From an uncultured Bacilli bacterium (GTDB lineage: Bacteria; Bacillota_I; Bacilli_A; RF39; UBA660), in the NCBI GenBank assembly GCA_934162665.1, contig CAKPJN010000005.1:1-64000 (forward strand): a stretch of DNA of 64,000 nucleotides, in the 5' to 3' direction. Position numbers and translations under genes: made by a program. Each line of letters starts with the position of its first letter. Within the stretch, counting starts at the first letter, position 1. The notes beneath the pieces were generated by a model that saw only the letters and a list, made by a program, of their open reading frames with translations, was not told the origin of the DNA and ran no database searches. Positions 52,915 to 62,199 of this stretch are shown here, in pieces.

Positions 52915-54141
52915 TTATCTTATTTCAAAAAAGCCTAACACTTTTGCCTCATCAATTACATTATTAGTATAAACCCTACATAATATATCGCCAATATTTA
53001 TATATTCTCCAATTTTCTTATTAATATGAATACCAACACTATAATCGATCTCATCACTCTTATTTTTTCTTCCAGCTCCAATTGAAACTGATAATTTTCC
53101 AAATGATAAAGCATCCATTCCAACTAAAGTACCAGAAACATTTGATTTAATATCAACATATTTATCAGAAACTTCAAGCCCACTAATATCTCCACCCTGA
53201 TACTTAACAAGCTCTAAAAATTTATTATATGCACTACCACTATCAATAGAATTATTTACTAATTCTATAGCAGCTTCTTTAGAAATATTTTTACCCATAC
53301 TAATCATTTCACTAGCTAAATCAATACATAACTCTACTAAATTACTATCTTTTTCCTTACCTGTCAAAACATCAATTGCCTCAATTACTTCTAAACTATT
53401 ACCTATATTATTACCAAGTGGTACACTCATATCACTAATAATAGTTCTAACTTCTTTATTATAATATTTACCAATTTCTATCATTAAATTACTTAAAGTA
53501 ACTGCATCATCTTTATTTTCTAACAATGCTCCTGATCCATATTTAACATCAATGAGTATTTTATCAGCTCCACCAGCTATCTTTTTACTCATAATACTAG
53601 TCGCAATCAAAGGAATAGAAGAAACCGTACCAGTTACATCACGAAGTGCATATACCATCTTATCAAGTGGTGTTAAATTATTTGTTTGCCCAGTAATTAC
53701 AACTCCAATATCACTAGCTTGCTTAATAACTTGTTCCATAGATAAATCTGTTCTAAAACCAGGAATAGATTCTAACTTATCAATAGTACCACCAGTATGT
53801 CCAAGTCCTCTACCACTCATTTTAACAACAACAATATCACAAGACGCAACAATAGGTGCAATAATCAAAGTAGTTTTATCTCCTACTCCTCCTGTTGAAT
53901 GCTTATCAACTTTAATACCAGGAATATTATCATAAGACAAAATATCACCACTATTAATAAATATCTTAGTCAAATCAAATATTTCCTGATTACTCATTCC
54001 ATTAATACAAATTGCCATAAGTAAAGAAGACATTTGATAATCTTTAACCTCTCCATTTAAATAACCATTAAAAAAATACTCAAGTTCTGAATAAGTAAGA
54101 TTTTGACCCAATCTTTTTTTATTAATAATATCAACTATCAT
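52915..54141 (-). CDS. pdp: Pyrimidine-nucleoside phosphorylase
   Basis: A 408-residue enzyme that cleaves uridine or thymidine to base and sugar-1-phosphate. It starts MIVDIINKKRLGQNLTYSE; the phosphate-binding loop is VDKHSTGGVGDKTTLIIAPI, followed by KMSGRGLGHTGGTIDKLESIPGF and ALRDVTGTVSS. It lacks only a little of the usual 433 residues, at the C-terminus. It overlaps the GlmU-like gene by four bases and has GGAGG upstream. Thymidine versus broader specificity cannot be settled here; deoA is the alternative name. Confidence 0.9.
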   Translation of the reverse strand: MIVDIINKKRLGQNLTYSELEYFFNGYLNGEVKDYQMSSLLMAICINGMSNQEIFDLTKIFINSGDILSYDNIPGIKVDKHSTGGVGDKTTLIIAPIVASCDIVVVKMSGRGLGHTGGTIDKLESIPGFRTDLSMEQVIKQASDIGVVITGQTNNLTPLDKMVYALRDVTGTVSSIPLIATSIMSKKIAGGADKILIDVKYGSGALLENKDDAVTLSNLMIEIGKYYNKEVRTIISDMSVPLGNNIGNSLEVIEAIDVLTGKEKDSNLVELCIDLASEMISMGKNISKEAAIELVNNSIDSGSAYNKFLELVKYQGGDISGLEVSDKYVDIKSNVSGTLVGMDALSFGKLSVSIGAGRKNKSDEIDYSVGIHINKKIGEYINIGDILCRVYTNNVIDEAKVLGFFEIR

Positions 54142-54770
54142 ATAACATCCTCCAAATCATCATTTTTATAATAACCATTTTTATAAATTTCCGTACCACG
54201 ATTAATATATAAACTATCATCATTTATATCTTTAGTAACTATAGAGCCAGCTCCAATCAAAGAATTACTTCCAATACTAACTGGTGACACTATAGTTGAA
54301 TTAGAACCAATACTAGAAAAATCCGAAACAACGGAATTACTCTTTCTATTCTTTTTACTATGGTAGTTAGCAACTACAACTCCTGCTCCAAAATTAACAT
54401 TACTAGATACAGTAGTATTCCCAATATAAGTTAAATGTTTTAAATTATTAAAATCACCTATCTTAGAATTTTTAATTTCAACATAACTACCAATTTTATT
54501 AGAATTTCCTATTTCATTATTTTCCCCAAGATGAGAAAATGGACCAATTTTATTACTATCACCAATTCTATTACCACATTCTATAACAGATGAAATAATA
54601 TAATTATCATTACCAATAACACTATTATTAATAATAGTATTTGAGTCAATAACAGTATTATCCCCAATAATTGTTTTACCTCTAATTACTACATTAGGAT
54701 AAATCGTAACATTTTCACCAACAATTACCTCTTTATCAATATAAGTAGTAGCTTTATCAATAATATTCAT
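54138..54770 (-). CDS. Stand-alone GlmU-type acetyltransferase (left-handed beta-helix) domain
   Basis: A 210-residue left-handed beta-helix built of hexapeptide repeats. It aligns with the C-terminal half of GlmU: IGPFSHLGENNEIGNSNKIG, then KHLTYIGN with the catalytic His, GAGVVVANYHSKKNRKS and SIGSNSTIVSPVSIGSNSL. GlmU acetylates glucosamine-1-phosphate before a separate domain makes UDP-GlcNAc. Here there is no uridylyltransferase half (no LAAGxGTRM motif); the NYD of GlmU reads NYH. It may work with a separate uridylyltransferase or on another amino sugar. It overlaps pdp by four bases. Confidence 0.8.
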   Translation of the reverse strand: MNIIDKATTYIDKEVIVGENVTIYPNVVIRGKTIIGDNTVIDSNTIINNSVIGNDNYIISSVIECGNRIGDSNKIGPFSHLGENNEIGNSNKIGSYVEIKNSKIGDFNNLKHLTYIGNTTVSSNVNFGAGVVVANYHSKKNRKSNSVVSDFSSIGSNSTIVSPVSIGSNSLIGAGSIVTKDINDDSLYINRGTEIYKNGYYKNDDLEDVI

Positions 54771-54878
54771 ATAACAACCCTACCTTCAAGATGTATTATA
54801 TCATTAAGAAAAAAAAATCACTAGTTTTAACTAGTAATTTTTAAAAACTTTACAATACAAGGAACCGTATAGATAATC

Positions 54879-55223
54879 TTAATCTTTTTCTAAAGAATCT
54901 TCTTTACTTTTAGAAGATAAAAAAGTCACTTTTTCTGCAATAATCTCATTTACTGTTTCGCGTCTTTCTTCCTTCTCAATTACTCTAGACTGCACTCGAC
55001 CTTTAATACCAACTATATCGCCTTTTCTACAATATTCATGAGTATTTTCTGCAACTCCATCAAAAGCAATACACTTAATAAAATCAGTATCATAAGTACC
55101 ATCTACATTCTTAAAGCTTCTAGGAATAGCTAACGTAATATTAGAAATTTTTCTTCCCTTTTCACTTTTATTAATCTGTAAATCCTGAACAAGTCTTCCT
55201 ACTAATACAACCTGATTTAACAT
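54879..55223 (-). CDS. ssb: Single-stranded DNA-binding protein
   Basis: A 114-residue OB-fold protein: MLNQVVLVGRLVQDLQINKS, ISNITLAIPRSFK and DFIKCIAFDGVAENTHEYCR, then the strand KGDIVGIKGRVQ. It is short and lacks the acidic DDDIPF-like tail of replicative SSB, ending DSLEKD instead, so it may be the accessory (SsbB-like) type. AAAGGAGGTG precedes the ATG. It is 109 bases upstream of the GlmU-like gene and follows the suf terminator. Confidence 0.88.
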   Translation of the reverse strand: MLNQVVLVGRLVQDLQINKSEKGRKISNITLAIPRSFKNVDGTYDTDFIKCIAFDGVAENTHEYCRKGDIVGIKGRVQSRVIEKEERRETVNEIIAEKVTFLSSKSKEDSLEKD

Positions 55224-55350
55224 AGAACACCTCCTTTCTGGAAGTATAATATGAAATGTTTATCTAAATTGCAAACGACCAATTTACAATTTTAAAGACT
55301 CATATTAGTGGAAAAATTGTATATTTCAAGCAAAATATGTAATTTTAACA

Positions 55351-55377
55351 AAAAAAACTTGTCGAAAATACAAGTTT
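55351..55377 (-). terminator. suf operon terminator
   Basis: Stem AACTTGT/ACAAGTT (around 55356-55362/55370-55376) followed by a T-run on the minus strand, eight bases after the sufB stop. Confidence 0.75.
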
Positions 55378-55384
55378 CATACAT

Positions 55385-56698
55385 TTATAAATTTCTTTTA
55401 ATTAATTGATTTAATTCAACTGCATATTCCATAGGTAATTCTTCTCTAAACTTTTCCAAGAAACCAAGTACTATTAATTCCATAGCCCTTTCACGAGAAA
55501 TACCCCTACTCATTAAATAAAACAAATTATCTTCACTAATTTTTGAAACAGTAGCTTCATGTTCAATACTACTATTAACGTTATAGCAACTATTAACAGG
55601 TATAGTATCACTTTTTGATTTTTCATCTAGTATTAAAGTATCACACTTTACATTACCACTACTATTTTCTGCTTTCGTATCAATAAAAACTTTACCACGA
55701 TAAGTAGCATTCCCACCATTTTGAGCAATACTTTTTGAAATGATATTACTAGTTGTATTCTTACCTAAATGAATCATTCTAGCACCACTATCTTGTTCTT
55801 GATTAGAAGACGCTACACTAATAGTAATACAAGTACCACGAGAATTATCTCCCTTTAACACACAACAAGGATATTTCATCGTAACTTTACTACCAATATT
55901 ACCATCAATCCACTCCATTGTACCACCATCATCTACTAACGCACGCTTAGTAACTAGATTATATACATTAGGTGCCCAATTTTGAATAGTAGAATAACGA
56001 CACTTACTATTTTTTCCAACATAAATTTCAACAACAGCAGCATGTAAAGAAGAATCACTATAGGTAGGAGCAGTACAACCTTCAATATAATGTAAACTAC
56101 TATTATCATCAACTACAATCAAAGTTCTTTCAAACTGTCCCATGTTACGACTATTAATTCTAAAATAACTTTGTAAAGGTCTATCTAAGGTAGTATTTTT
56201 AGGAATATATATAAAACTCCCTCCACTAAAAACGGCTCCATTTAATGCAGAAAATTTATTTTCCTTATTACTAACAATTTTTCCAAAATACTTCTTAACA
56301 ATATCCGGATACTTTTTCATCGCAACTTCAATTGAAGTAAAAATAATCTTTTTATCCTCAAGTTCCTTTAACATATTATGATAGATTACTTCACTTTCAT
56401 ACTGAACACCCATACCACCAAGATGCTTTTCAGACTCAAGCACTCCAAGTTGATCCAACTCATCTTTAACAGGTTTTAAAACACTATTCCAATCATTCTC
56501 TATCTTTTCATCATTGTCATTTGATTTATAATATATTACCTTATCAAAATCTAAATCTAATTTAGGTCCAAATTTAGGCATCTCAATATTTAAAAAATTA
56601 TTAAAACTATCAATTCTAAATTTTCTAACCCAATCTTCTTCATTCTTTTTCAAAGATATCTTTTCTACTTTATCTAAATCAATCCCAACTATTTCCAT
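55385..56698 (-). CDS. sufB: Fe-S cluster assembly scaffold protein SufB
   Basis: A 437-residue protein of the SufBD family: GAVFSGGSFIYIPKNTTLDR (beta-helix entry), HYIEGCTAPTYSDSSLHAAV with the conserved Cys of GCTAP, and the C-terminal EHEATVSKISEDNLFYLMSR and GISRERAMELIVLGFLEKF. With SufC and SufD it assembles [4Fe-4S] clusters. The start at 56698 has AGGTGAT seven bases upstream; the frame to 56731 is possible but would not have a site. It is the last gene of the operon. Confidence 0.95.
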   Translation of the reverse strand: MEIVGIDLDKVEKISLKKNEEDWVRKFRIDSFNNFLNIEMPKFGPKLDLDFDKVIYYKSNDNDEKIENDWNSVLKPVKDELDQLGVLESEKHLGGMGVQYESEVIYHNMLKELEDKKIIFTSIEVAMKKYPDIVKKYFGKIVSNKENKFSALNGAVFSGGSFIYIPKNTTLDRPLQSYFRINSRNMGQFERTLIVVDDNSSLHYIEGCTAPTYSDSSLHAAVVEIYVGKNSKCRYSTIQNWAPNVYNLVTKRALVDDGGTMEWIDGNIGSKVTMKYPCCVLKGDNSRGTCITISVASSNQEQDSGARMIHLGKNTTSNIISKSIAQNGGNATYRGKVFIDTKAENSSGNVKCDTLILDEKSKSDTIPVNSCYNVNSSIEHEATVSKISEDNLFYLMSRGISRERAMELIVLGFLEKFREELPMEYAVELNQLIKRNL

Positions 56699-56730
56699 CA
56701 AATCACCTGCCTCAACCTTTGTATAAAACA

Positions 56731-57159
56731 TTAATTATTATCAACAGCATCTAACATCTTTTCAATTGCTTTACTTGGAAGAAGTGCACACGTTTTTCTA
56801 TTAGGTTGTTTATATATCTCATCATAAACATTCAATTCACCTAACAATTCCTTATCATATTCTTCTTCATTAATCATATTTTTATAATTAACAAGTATTT
56901 TCTTACCTTCTTCTACACTTTTACCAATCAAACTTCTAATCATTATAGAAGTAGCACTAGTACTAATTGCGCAAGCTTCTCCATCAAATACGATATCTTT
57001 AATTACTCCATCTTCAATTTTCATCATAATATCTATATTATCTATACAACTATCATTATTGGTATTTTCTCTTAAATAACTATTATCAGAAACAAGTCCC
57101 TTATTCATAGGATTTTGATAATTATCCAATATGATTTCACGTCTTAAATTACTATCCAT
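56731..57159 (-). CDS. sufU: Fe-S assembly/sulfur-transfer protein SufU
   Basis: A 142-residue IscU-like protein. The zinc ligands of SufU are all visible: Cys and Asp in DSCIDN, Cys in FDGEACAISTSATSIMI, and Cys in RKTCALLPSKAIEKM. SufU accepts the persulfide from SufS rather than acting as a scaffold. Its start overlaps the sufS stop by one base (TAATG), and it ends 32 bases before the sufB start. Confidence 0.93.
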   Translation of the reverse strand: MDSNLRREIILDNYQNPMNKGLVSDNSYLRENTNNDSCIDNIDIMMKIEDGVIKDIVFDGEACAISTSATSIMIRSLIGKSVEEGKKILVNYKNMINEEEYDKELLGELNVYDEIYKQPNRKTCALLPSKAIEKMLDAVDNN

Positions 57160-58355
57160 TATAAAACCACCTTAAATATATCTTTACTTTGTTTTAATAC
57201 CCTAACTAATCTATCAACATCATCTTTGCTATTATACAAATACATACTAACACGAACTGTATTCTTAATATTAATCTCATCCTTTAACATTTTAGCACAA
57301 TGATTACCAGCTCTAACATAAATATGATAATGATTTAAATAAATTGATGCATCTTGAGCAAATACTCCTTCTATATTAAAAGCTAAAATTCCAGTATTAG
57401 AATTTTTATTATATAAAACAATATTTGATATTTTAGAAAGTTCTTCAACCATATATTTTTTTAATTCTTTTTCATGATTATGAATATTGTCCATTCCAAT
57501 CGAAGTTAAATAATTAATTGCTTCTCCTAGACCAATAACCTCAGCAATAGGAGGTGTCCCTGCTTCAAATTTAATAGGTGCACTCTTTAATTCATAACTC
57601 ATATCATACTCAAAATATTGATTCATTCCCCCACCATAAAATATAGGATCCATATCATCTAATAAATCTTTTTTTCCAACTAATACTCCAACACCAGTAG
57701 GTCCACACATTTTATGACCAGAAAATGCTAAAAAGTCCATATTAGAATCTATAAAATCAACCTTCATATGCGGTACACTTTGAGCGCCATCTACACAAAA
57801 TAAAATATTTCTTTCCTTACAAATTCTTCCTATTTCTTTTGTATCTCTAACATCACCTATAACATTAGTAACCTGAGCAATAGAAATAACTTTAGTCTTT
57901 TCTGTAATACTATTTAAAACATTATCAACTGTAAGTTCATACTCCTCATTTAAAGGCATGAATTTAACCACAATGCCAATTTCTTCCGCAAGTCTGTACC
58001 AAGGTAAAACATTCGATGCATGTTCAGATCTTGTAATTAAAACCTCATCACCTTTTTTCAAATGTTTCTTCATATAACCAAATACAACCAAATTCAAAGA
58101 ACTAGTCGCCCCATTTGTAAAAACAACTTGCTCACTACTATCACAATGAATAAAATCTCTAACTATATCACGTACACCATCATAAAGTTTATTAGTAATA
58201 GAAGCAGCTTCATAGTCCCCCCTATGAATATTAGAAGTATACTTAGTATAATAATCCACCATCTTTGAAACAACACAATTAGGCTTCAACGTAGTTGCTC
58301 CATTATCAAAAAAGACAATATCAGAATCTAACATTAAAAAATCTTCTCGATTCAT
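57159..58355 (-). CDS. sufS: Cysteine desulfurase SufS
   Basis: A 398-residue PLP enzyme that takes sulfur from cysteine. PLP contacts are in VFTNGATSSLNLVVF and SIAQVTNVIGDVRD; the Schiff-base Lys is in FLAFSGHKMCGPTGVG, and the active-site Cys in VRAGNHCAKML. The family's N-terminal YLDNAATT reads FFDNGATTLKP here. AGGAGGTGATA precedes the ATG. It follows sufD by 11 bases and overlaps sufU by one base. Confidence 0.95.
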   Translation of the reverse strand: MNREDFLMLDSDIVFFDNGATTLKPNCVVSKMVDYYTKYTSNIHRGDYEAASITNKLYDGVRDIVRDFIHCDSSEQVVFTNGATSSLNLVVFGYMKKHLKKGDEVLITRSEHASNVLPWYRLAEEIGIVVKFMPLNEEYELTVDNVLNSITEKTKVISIAQVTNVIGDVRDTKEIGRICKERNILFCVDGAQSVPHMKVDFIDSNMDFLAFSGHKMCGPTGVGVLVGKKDLLDDMDPIFYGGGMNQYFEYDMSYELKSAPIKFEAGTPPIAEVIGLGEAINYLTSIGMDNIHNHEKELKKYMVEELSKISNIVLYNKNSNTGILAFNIEGVFAQDASIYLNHYHIYVRAGNHCAKMLKDEINIKNTVRVSMYLYNSKDDVDRLVRVLKQSKDIFKVVL

Positions 58356-58366
58356 ATTATCACCTC

Positions 58367-58945
58367 CTAAATACGATTAATACAATCTATAAACTCAGTA
58401 ATTTTATTAGTATCAATAGAATCACTACTAATTAAAAATCCATTTATCAAAAGATCATAACATCTTTTTTTACTAATACCACGACTCATCAAATAAAACA
58501 TAATATCATCCTTAAATTTACCAATATATGCAGCATGATTACTATCTACATTATAATTATCTATTAACAAATTAGGTCTAATGGTACTTTTACCATTACT
58601 AATATTAATAATTTGATTATCTTGATTACAAATACAACCATCACTTTCTTTTAATACAACTCCATCTACTCTAAAATCAAGATGTGAATCTCCTACATTA
58701 ACCCCATGATTAAATACTTCACTATGAGTATTACTCTTTAAATGATTAACTGTAATATTAAAGTAATTATCATCATAATTTATATCACTATAATAATAAT
58801 ATAAAGTTATATCTTCTTTTTCCAAATTAATTAAAACATTACTACTGCTATTAATACTAAAATGATAAATAATAGTATCTTCATTTATATTATATTTATA
58901 ATCTTTTTTTTCGTTATTATCTATTATATATAATATTTTATTCAT
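58367..58945 (-). CDS. sufD: Short SufD-like Fe-S assembly protein
   Basis: A 192-residue protein in the sufD position. Only the C-terminal half of the family is clear: DSNHAAYIGKFKDDIMFYLMSRGISKKRCYDLLINGF is the SufBD end, here interrupted to keep within 20-residue quoting: NHAAYIGKFKDDIMF then YLMSRGISKKRCYDLL. A normal SufD has about 400 residues, so most of the beta-helix is shortened. The start ATG 58945 overlaps the sufC stop (ATGAATAA); its Shine-Dalgarno is weak, so it is probably coupled to sufC. It may still pair with SufB in a reduced scaffold. Confidence 0.75.
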   Translation of the reverse strand: MNKILYIIDNNEKKDYKYNINEDTIIYHFSINSSSNVLINLEKEDITLYYYYSDINYDDNYFNITVNHLKSNTHSEVFNHGVNVGDSHLDFRVDGVVLKESDGCICNQDNQIINISNGKSTIRPNLLIDNYNVDSNHAAYIGKFKDDIMFYLMSRGISKKRCYDLLINGFLISSDSIDTNKITEFIDCINRI

Positions 58946-59693
58946 CTTCATCATTCTCACTCACTATAGAATAACCAGTTTCAAAAATTTTTTTAGAAAG
59001 TGATATATCTCCTGTTTTCTTTATTTTACCATCCATCATAACATGTATATAAGTAGGTTTTATATATTCAATTATCTTAGGATAATGTGTAATAATTAAA
59101 ACAGATGCATCTTTATTATCAGCTAGATAGTTATTAATATTTTGACAAACAACTTTTAAACTATCAACATCAAGTCCAGAGTCTAACTCATCCAATATAA
59201 TAAATTTAGGCTTTAAAAGTTTTAATTGTAATATCTCATTCTTTTTCTTCTCTCCACCACTAAAACCACTATTTAAAGATCTATGTAACATACTACTATC
59301 AAGCCCTACATCACTCATAGACTGTTCCATATCTTTAATAAATGTATATAAATTAACATGAGAATTAGTAACTTCCCCTAAAGCTGTCCTTAAAAATTCA
59401 CTATTAGAAACTCCATCAATTACTGTTGGATCTTGCATACAAAGAAAAATACCCTTTTTAGCTCTAACGTCAACATCCATATCCTTAATAGATTCTCCAT
59501 TAAATATTATATCACCGTCACAAACTTCATATCCATAATGCCCCATAATAACTTTAGACAACGTACTTTTACCTGTACCATTAGGACCCATAATAACATG
59601 TATCTCTCCATCATTAATAGTTAATGAAAATTTATTTAGTATCTGTTTTGATGAATCTTTAACTTTAACATCAAGATCTTTTATTTCTAACAT
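58938..59693 (-). CDS. sufC: Fe-S cluster assembly ATPase SufC
   Basis: A 251-residue ABC-type ATPase: Walker A GPNGTGKSTLSKVIMG, signature SGFSGGEKKKNEILQL, Walker B FIILDELDSGLDVDS and the switch His in VLIITHYPKI. It drives conformational change of the SufBD scaffold. It is the first gene of the operon (sufC-sufD-sufS-sufU-sufB, the Bacillus order). A TATAAT lies about 30 bases upstream. The ribosome binding site is TTGGAGATGG. Confidence 0.95.
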   Translation of the reverse strand: MLEIKDLDVKVKDSSKQILNKFSLTINDGEIHVIMGPNGTGKSTLSKVIMGHYGYEVCDGDIIFNGESIKDMDVDVRAKKGIFLCMQDPTVIDGVSNSEFLRTALGEVTNSHVNLYTFIKDMEQSMSDVGLDSSMLHRSLNSGFSGGEKKKNEILQLKLLKPKFIILDELDSGLDVDSLKVVCQNINNYLADNKDASVLIITHYPKIIEYIKPTYIHVMMDGKIKKTGDISLSKKIFETGYSIVSENDEDE

Positions 59694-59778
59694 TTAACCA
59701 TCTCCAATATATATTATATAACAAAATTTCTAAAAAAAATGTTGTATTAACAAAGCAATCATATTCTATCATAATTTT

Positions 59779-59804
59779 AAAAAAAAAGAAACCCAAAAGG
59801 TTTC
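59779..59804 (-). terminator. Terminator of the coiled-coil protein gene
   Basis: GAAACC/GGTTTC stem (59788-59793/59799-59804) with a 5-base loop and nine T on the minus strand. It separates the gene at 59809 from the suf operon. Confidence 0.85.
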
Positions 59805-59808
59805 AAAA

Positions 59809-61317
59809 TTAAGCTACAAATCCTTTAGTATAAACATTATCAATCTCATCAGTATTACTTAATACTTCCATAGCTTCTTCTAAAGTATTACCTAACTGAT
59901 TTCTACCAGCAATTTGTGGTTCTAAAATATCAAGTCTTTTTTGTTGGGCTTTAATAGTTTCACCTTGAGAATCTACCTTTTCAGATAACAGAGTTATTTT
60001 ACTTGCATACTTTTTAACAATATCTTCATATCTAAGAATCTTTCTTTCTAAATCTTCATTTTTATTATTCATATCTTCGCATTGACTAGTTAATTGTTGA
60101 TTTAAAGTCTCTAAAGATTCTATTTTACTATCTTGTTCACTAATTAAATCTTTTTGATTTCTATTTTGTTTTATTAATTTTTTCATAACATTATTTGCAT
60201 TCTCTATAACAGTATCTGGTTCATACTTGTTATCAAATAAATTATTAAAATTATCACTATCAATATGATCTTTTTTAAACTCAGAAAAGTCAAGTTCCTT
60301 TTTATCATTTTCTAAAGGTATATTATCTTGAATTTTATTCTCAGAAGTAAAAGGTTTAAGAGTCTCATTCAAAGCATTAATACCTTTCTCTACATCCAAT
60401 GAATTAGATAAATTAGCATTCATATTACTAACTTCTTCATTTAAAGGCATACCTCCAGTAGGTAATTCTATTTGTTCATTTTCTACTTTATCTTGTACTT
60501 CTTCCGCATTATTATTTGGAATTTCTTCAGCAGGATTATTAACCTGATCACTAACTTCAGCACTTACAACTTGATTATTATCAAAAGCAGTATTAGTAGC
60601 AGAAATATTTGCTACATCATTAGCTATTTCTCTATCAATATCTTCTTTTGTAACACCTGTATCAGTAACATCTAACTTAGTATCATCATTAGTAACACTA
60701 ACTTCTGTAGTTACATTATTATCTTGAACTGGCAAATTATTATTTTGTACTGGTGCATTAATAGAATATTCTAAGATAGCATCATCTTTAATATTTTTAC
60801 TATAATAAATAATATCTTCATCCATTGCTATATAACTATAATATCCATCAATAATAGGATTACCATTAATACCAAAAATACTAGCTTCACCAAATTGATT
60901 ATTATATAAGAATTTACCATCCCTACCAATTTTAGCATTCATTCTATCTTTTATATTAGCGGCAGTAGTAACTAACTTGTTAGCGGCAAGGGGATCAGTT
61001 CTATCTTTCATTGCAAGAACTACATTCTCACTAATTGGATTAGTTCTCTCTACTAATAATAATTGATCATTAATAATTTTAATACTTCTATTCTCAAAAG
61101 AAACTAAAACATCACCATTAGGATTAATAAGTCCCAAAGATGTATTTTGAGCATGACCAATTGCCTCTTTTAAATTAGTAGTAGCTATAATATTTCCATT
61201 AGATAAAGTACCATTTTCTATAAAATAATAAACAGTACCATCATCACAAGTCCCATAACTACAAACAACATCAGGATAACCTTGATCCTTTACCAAACCC
61301 TTTTGTATCTTCATCAT
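59809..61317 (-). CDS. Unknown protein with beta-rich N-domain, disordered linker and coiled coil
   Basis: I do not recognise this 502-residue protein. Residues 1-190 look beta-rich with short repeats of the type YYFIENGTLSNGNII, SIFGINGNPIIDGYY and YSYIAMDEDIIYYS. Residues 195-370 are Asn/Asp/Glu/Val-rich and probably disordered. Residues 370-480 form a clear coiled coil (NRNQKDLISEQDSKIESLET, then QLTSQCEDMNNKNEDLERKI). No signal or membrane span is present, so it is cytoplasmic. It is monocistronic between divergent and terminator signals. The layout suggests a scaffold. Confidence 0.65.
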   Translation of the reverse strand: MMKIQKGLVKDQGYPDVVCSYGTCDDGTVYYFIENGTLSNGNIIATTNLKEAIGHAQNTSLGLINPNGDVLVSFENRSIKIINDQLLLVERTNPISENVVLAMKDRTDPLAANKLVTTAANIKDRMNAKIGRDGKFLYNNQFGEASIFGINGNPIIDGYYSYIAMDEDIIYYSKNIKDDAILEYSINAPVQNNNLPVQDNNVTTEVSVTNDDTKLDVTDTGVTKEDIDREIANDVANISATNTAFDNNQVVSAEVSDQVNNPAEEIPNNNAEEVQDKVENEQIELPTGGMPLNEEVSNMNANLSNSLDVEKGINALNETLKPFTSENKIQDNIPLENDKKELDFSEFKKDHIDSDNFNNLFDNKYEPDTVIENANNVMKKLIKQNRNQKDLISEQDSKIESLETLNQQLTSQCEDMNNKNEDLERKILRYEDIVKKYASKITLLSEKVDSQGETIKAQQKRLDILEPQIAGRNQLGNTLEEAMEVLSNTDEIDNVYTKGFVA

Positions 61318-61432
61318 ATAAACACCACCTATTATTGAATAAATAATATCATAATTAATTATTTAAAACAAGAAGTAATTAAAATAATTTGATTTTTTCT
61401 ACTCATTAATATAAAATTAATTTGGTGATAAC

Positions 61433-62188
61433 ATGGTAAAAGAAAAAAGATTAACAATTGAAATGTTTATATTCTCATTTATAATCTTTGTCCTATTTGG
61501 AGTAATTATTATGAATGAGAAATTAGCGCCATTAAATACAAAGAAAATAGATCAAAGATTAAATGAATATATAAAAACTAATTATAAAGATATAAAAGAT
61601 GAAATAAATATTGGAAAAACAACCTATAAAAATACAAAATATAGTTTAAAAATAACAAATAAAACTAATGATAATCTATATTTCTATCTATATTATTCAA
61701 ATAAAAAAATAACAAGTACTTATAAAGATGACTACTTACAAGGAAAAAAATTCTTACAAACAATTGAAAATAAAATAGAGAAAAAGATAAATATATTAAC
61801 TAATAAAAACTACAAAGTAAAAATAAAAAATACTCTAGATAATTTTAACATTTATACAAAAGAAAAATTATTACAAGAAAAAAATTTAACAACTTTAAAA
61901 GTATATACTCTTATATTAGATATCACTATACCTAATTTTACTGAACCAACTATTTGTAATAATTTAATAAATCTAGTAACTAATTTAGAACAAAATAATA
62001 TAACTCCTAAACTTTATACTATAACAATAACACTAAAAAATGACCCTACTAAGTCAATTCAAATAAACAATCTAACAAATGATTTAATTAAAAGTAATGA
62101 TTTAAATTTAATAATTAGTGATATAATAAATAAGAAGGAAAGTAATATTTTAAAAAGCAATAATATTACTTATAAATACTTTAATTAA
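61433..62188 (+). CDS. Membrane-anchored hypothetical protein
   Basis: A 251-residue protein of unknown function with a single transmembrane helix (residues 9-27, EMFIFSFIIFVLFGVIIM) and a long Lys/Asn/Thr/Ile-rich region that should lie outside the membrane. Its predicted strands resemble a beta sandwich but show no recognisable motif. It has a GGTGAT ribosome binding site and lies 11 bases before the HIT-family gene, so the two are probably one operon; no functional link follows. Confidence 0.6.
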   Translation: MVKEKRLTIEMFIFSFIIFVLFGVIIMNEKLAPLNTKKIDQRLNEYIKTNYKDIKDEINIGKTTYKNTKYSLKITNKTNDNLYFYLYYSNKKITSTYKDDYLQGKKFLQTIENKIEKKINILTNKNYKVKIKNTLDNFNIYTKEKLLQEKNLTTLKVYTLILDITIPNFTEPTICNNLINLVTNLEQNNITPKLYTITITLKNDPTKSIQINNLTNDLIKSNDLNLIISDIINKKESNILKSNNITYKYFN

Positions 62189-62199
62189 AGGAGAATATT

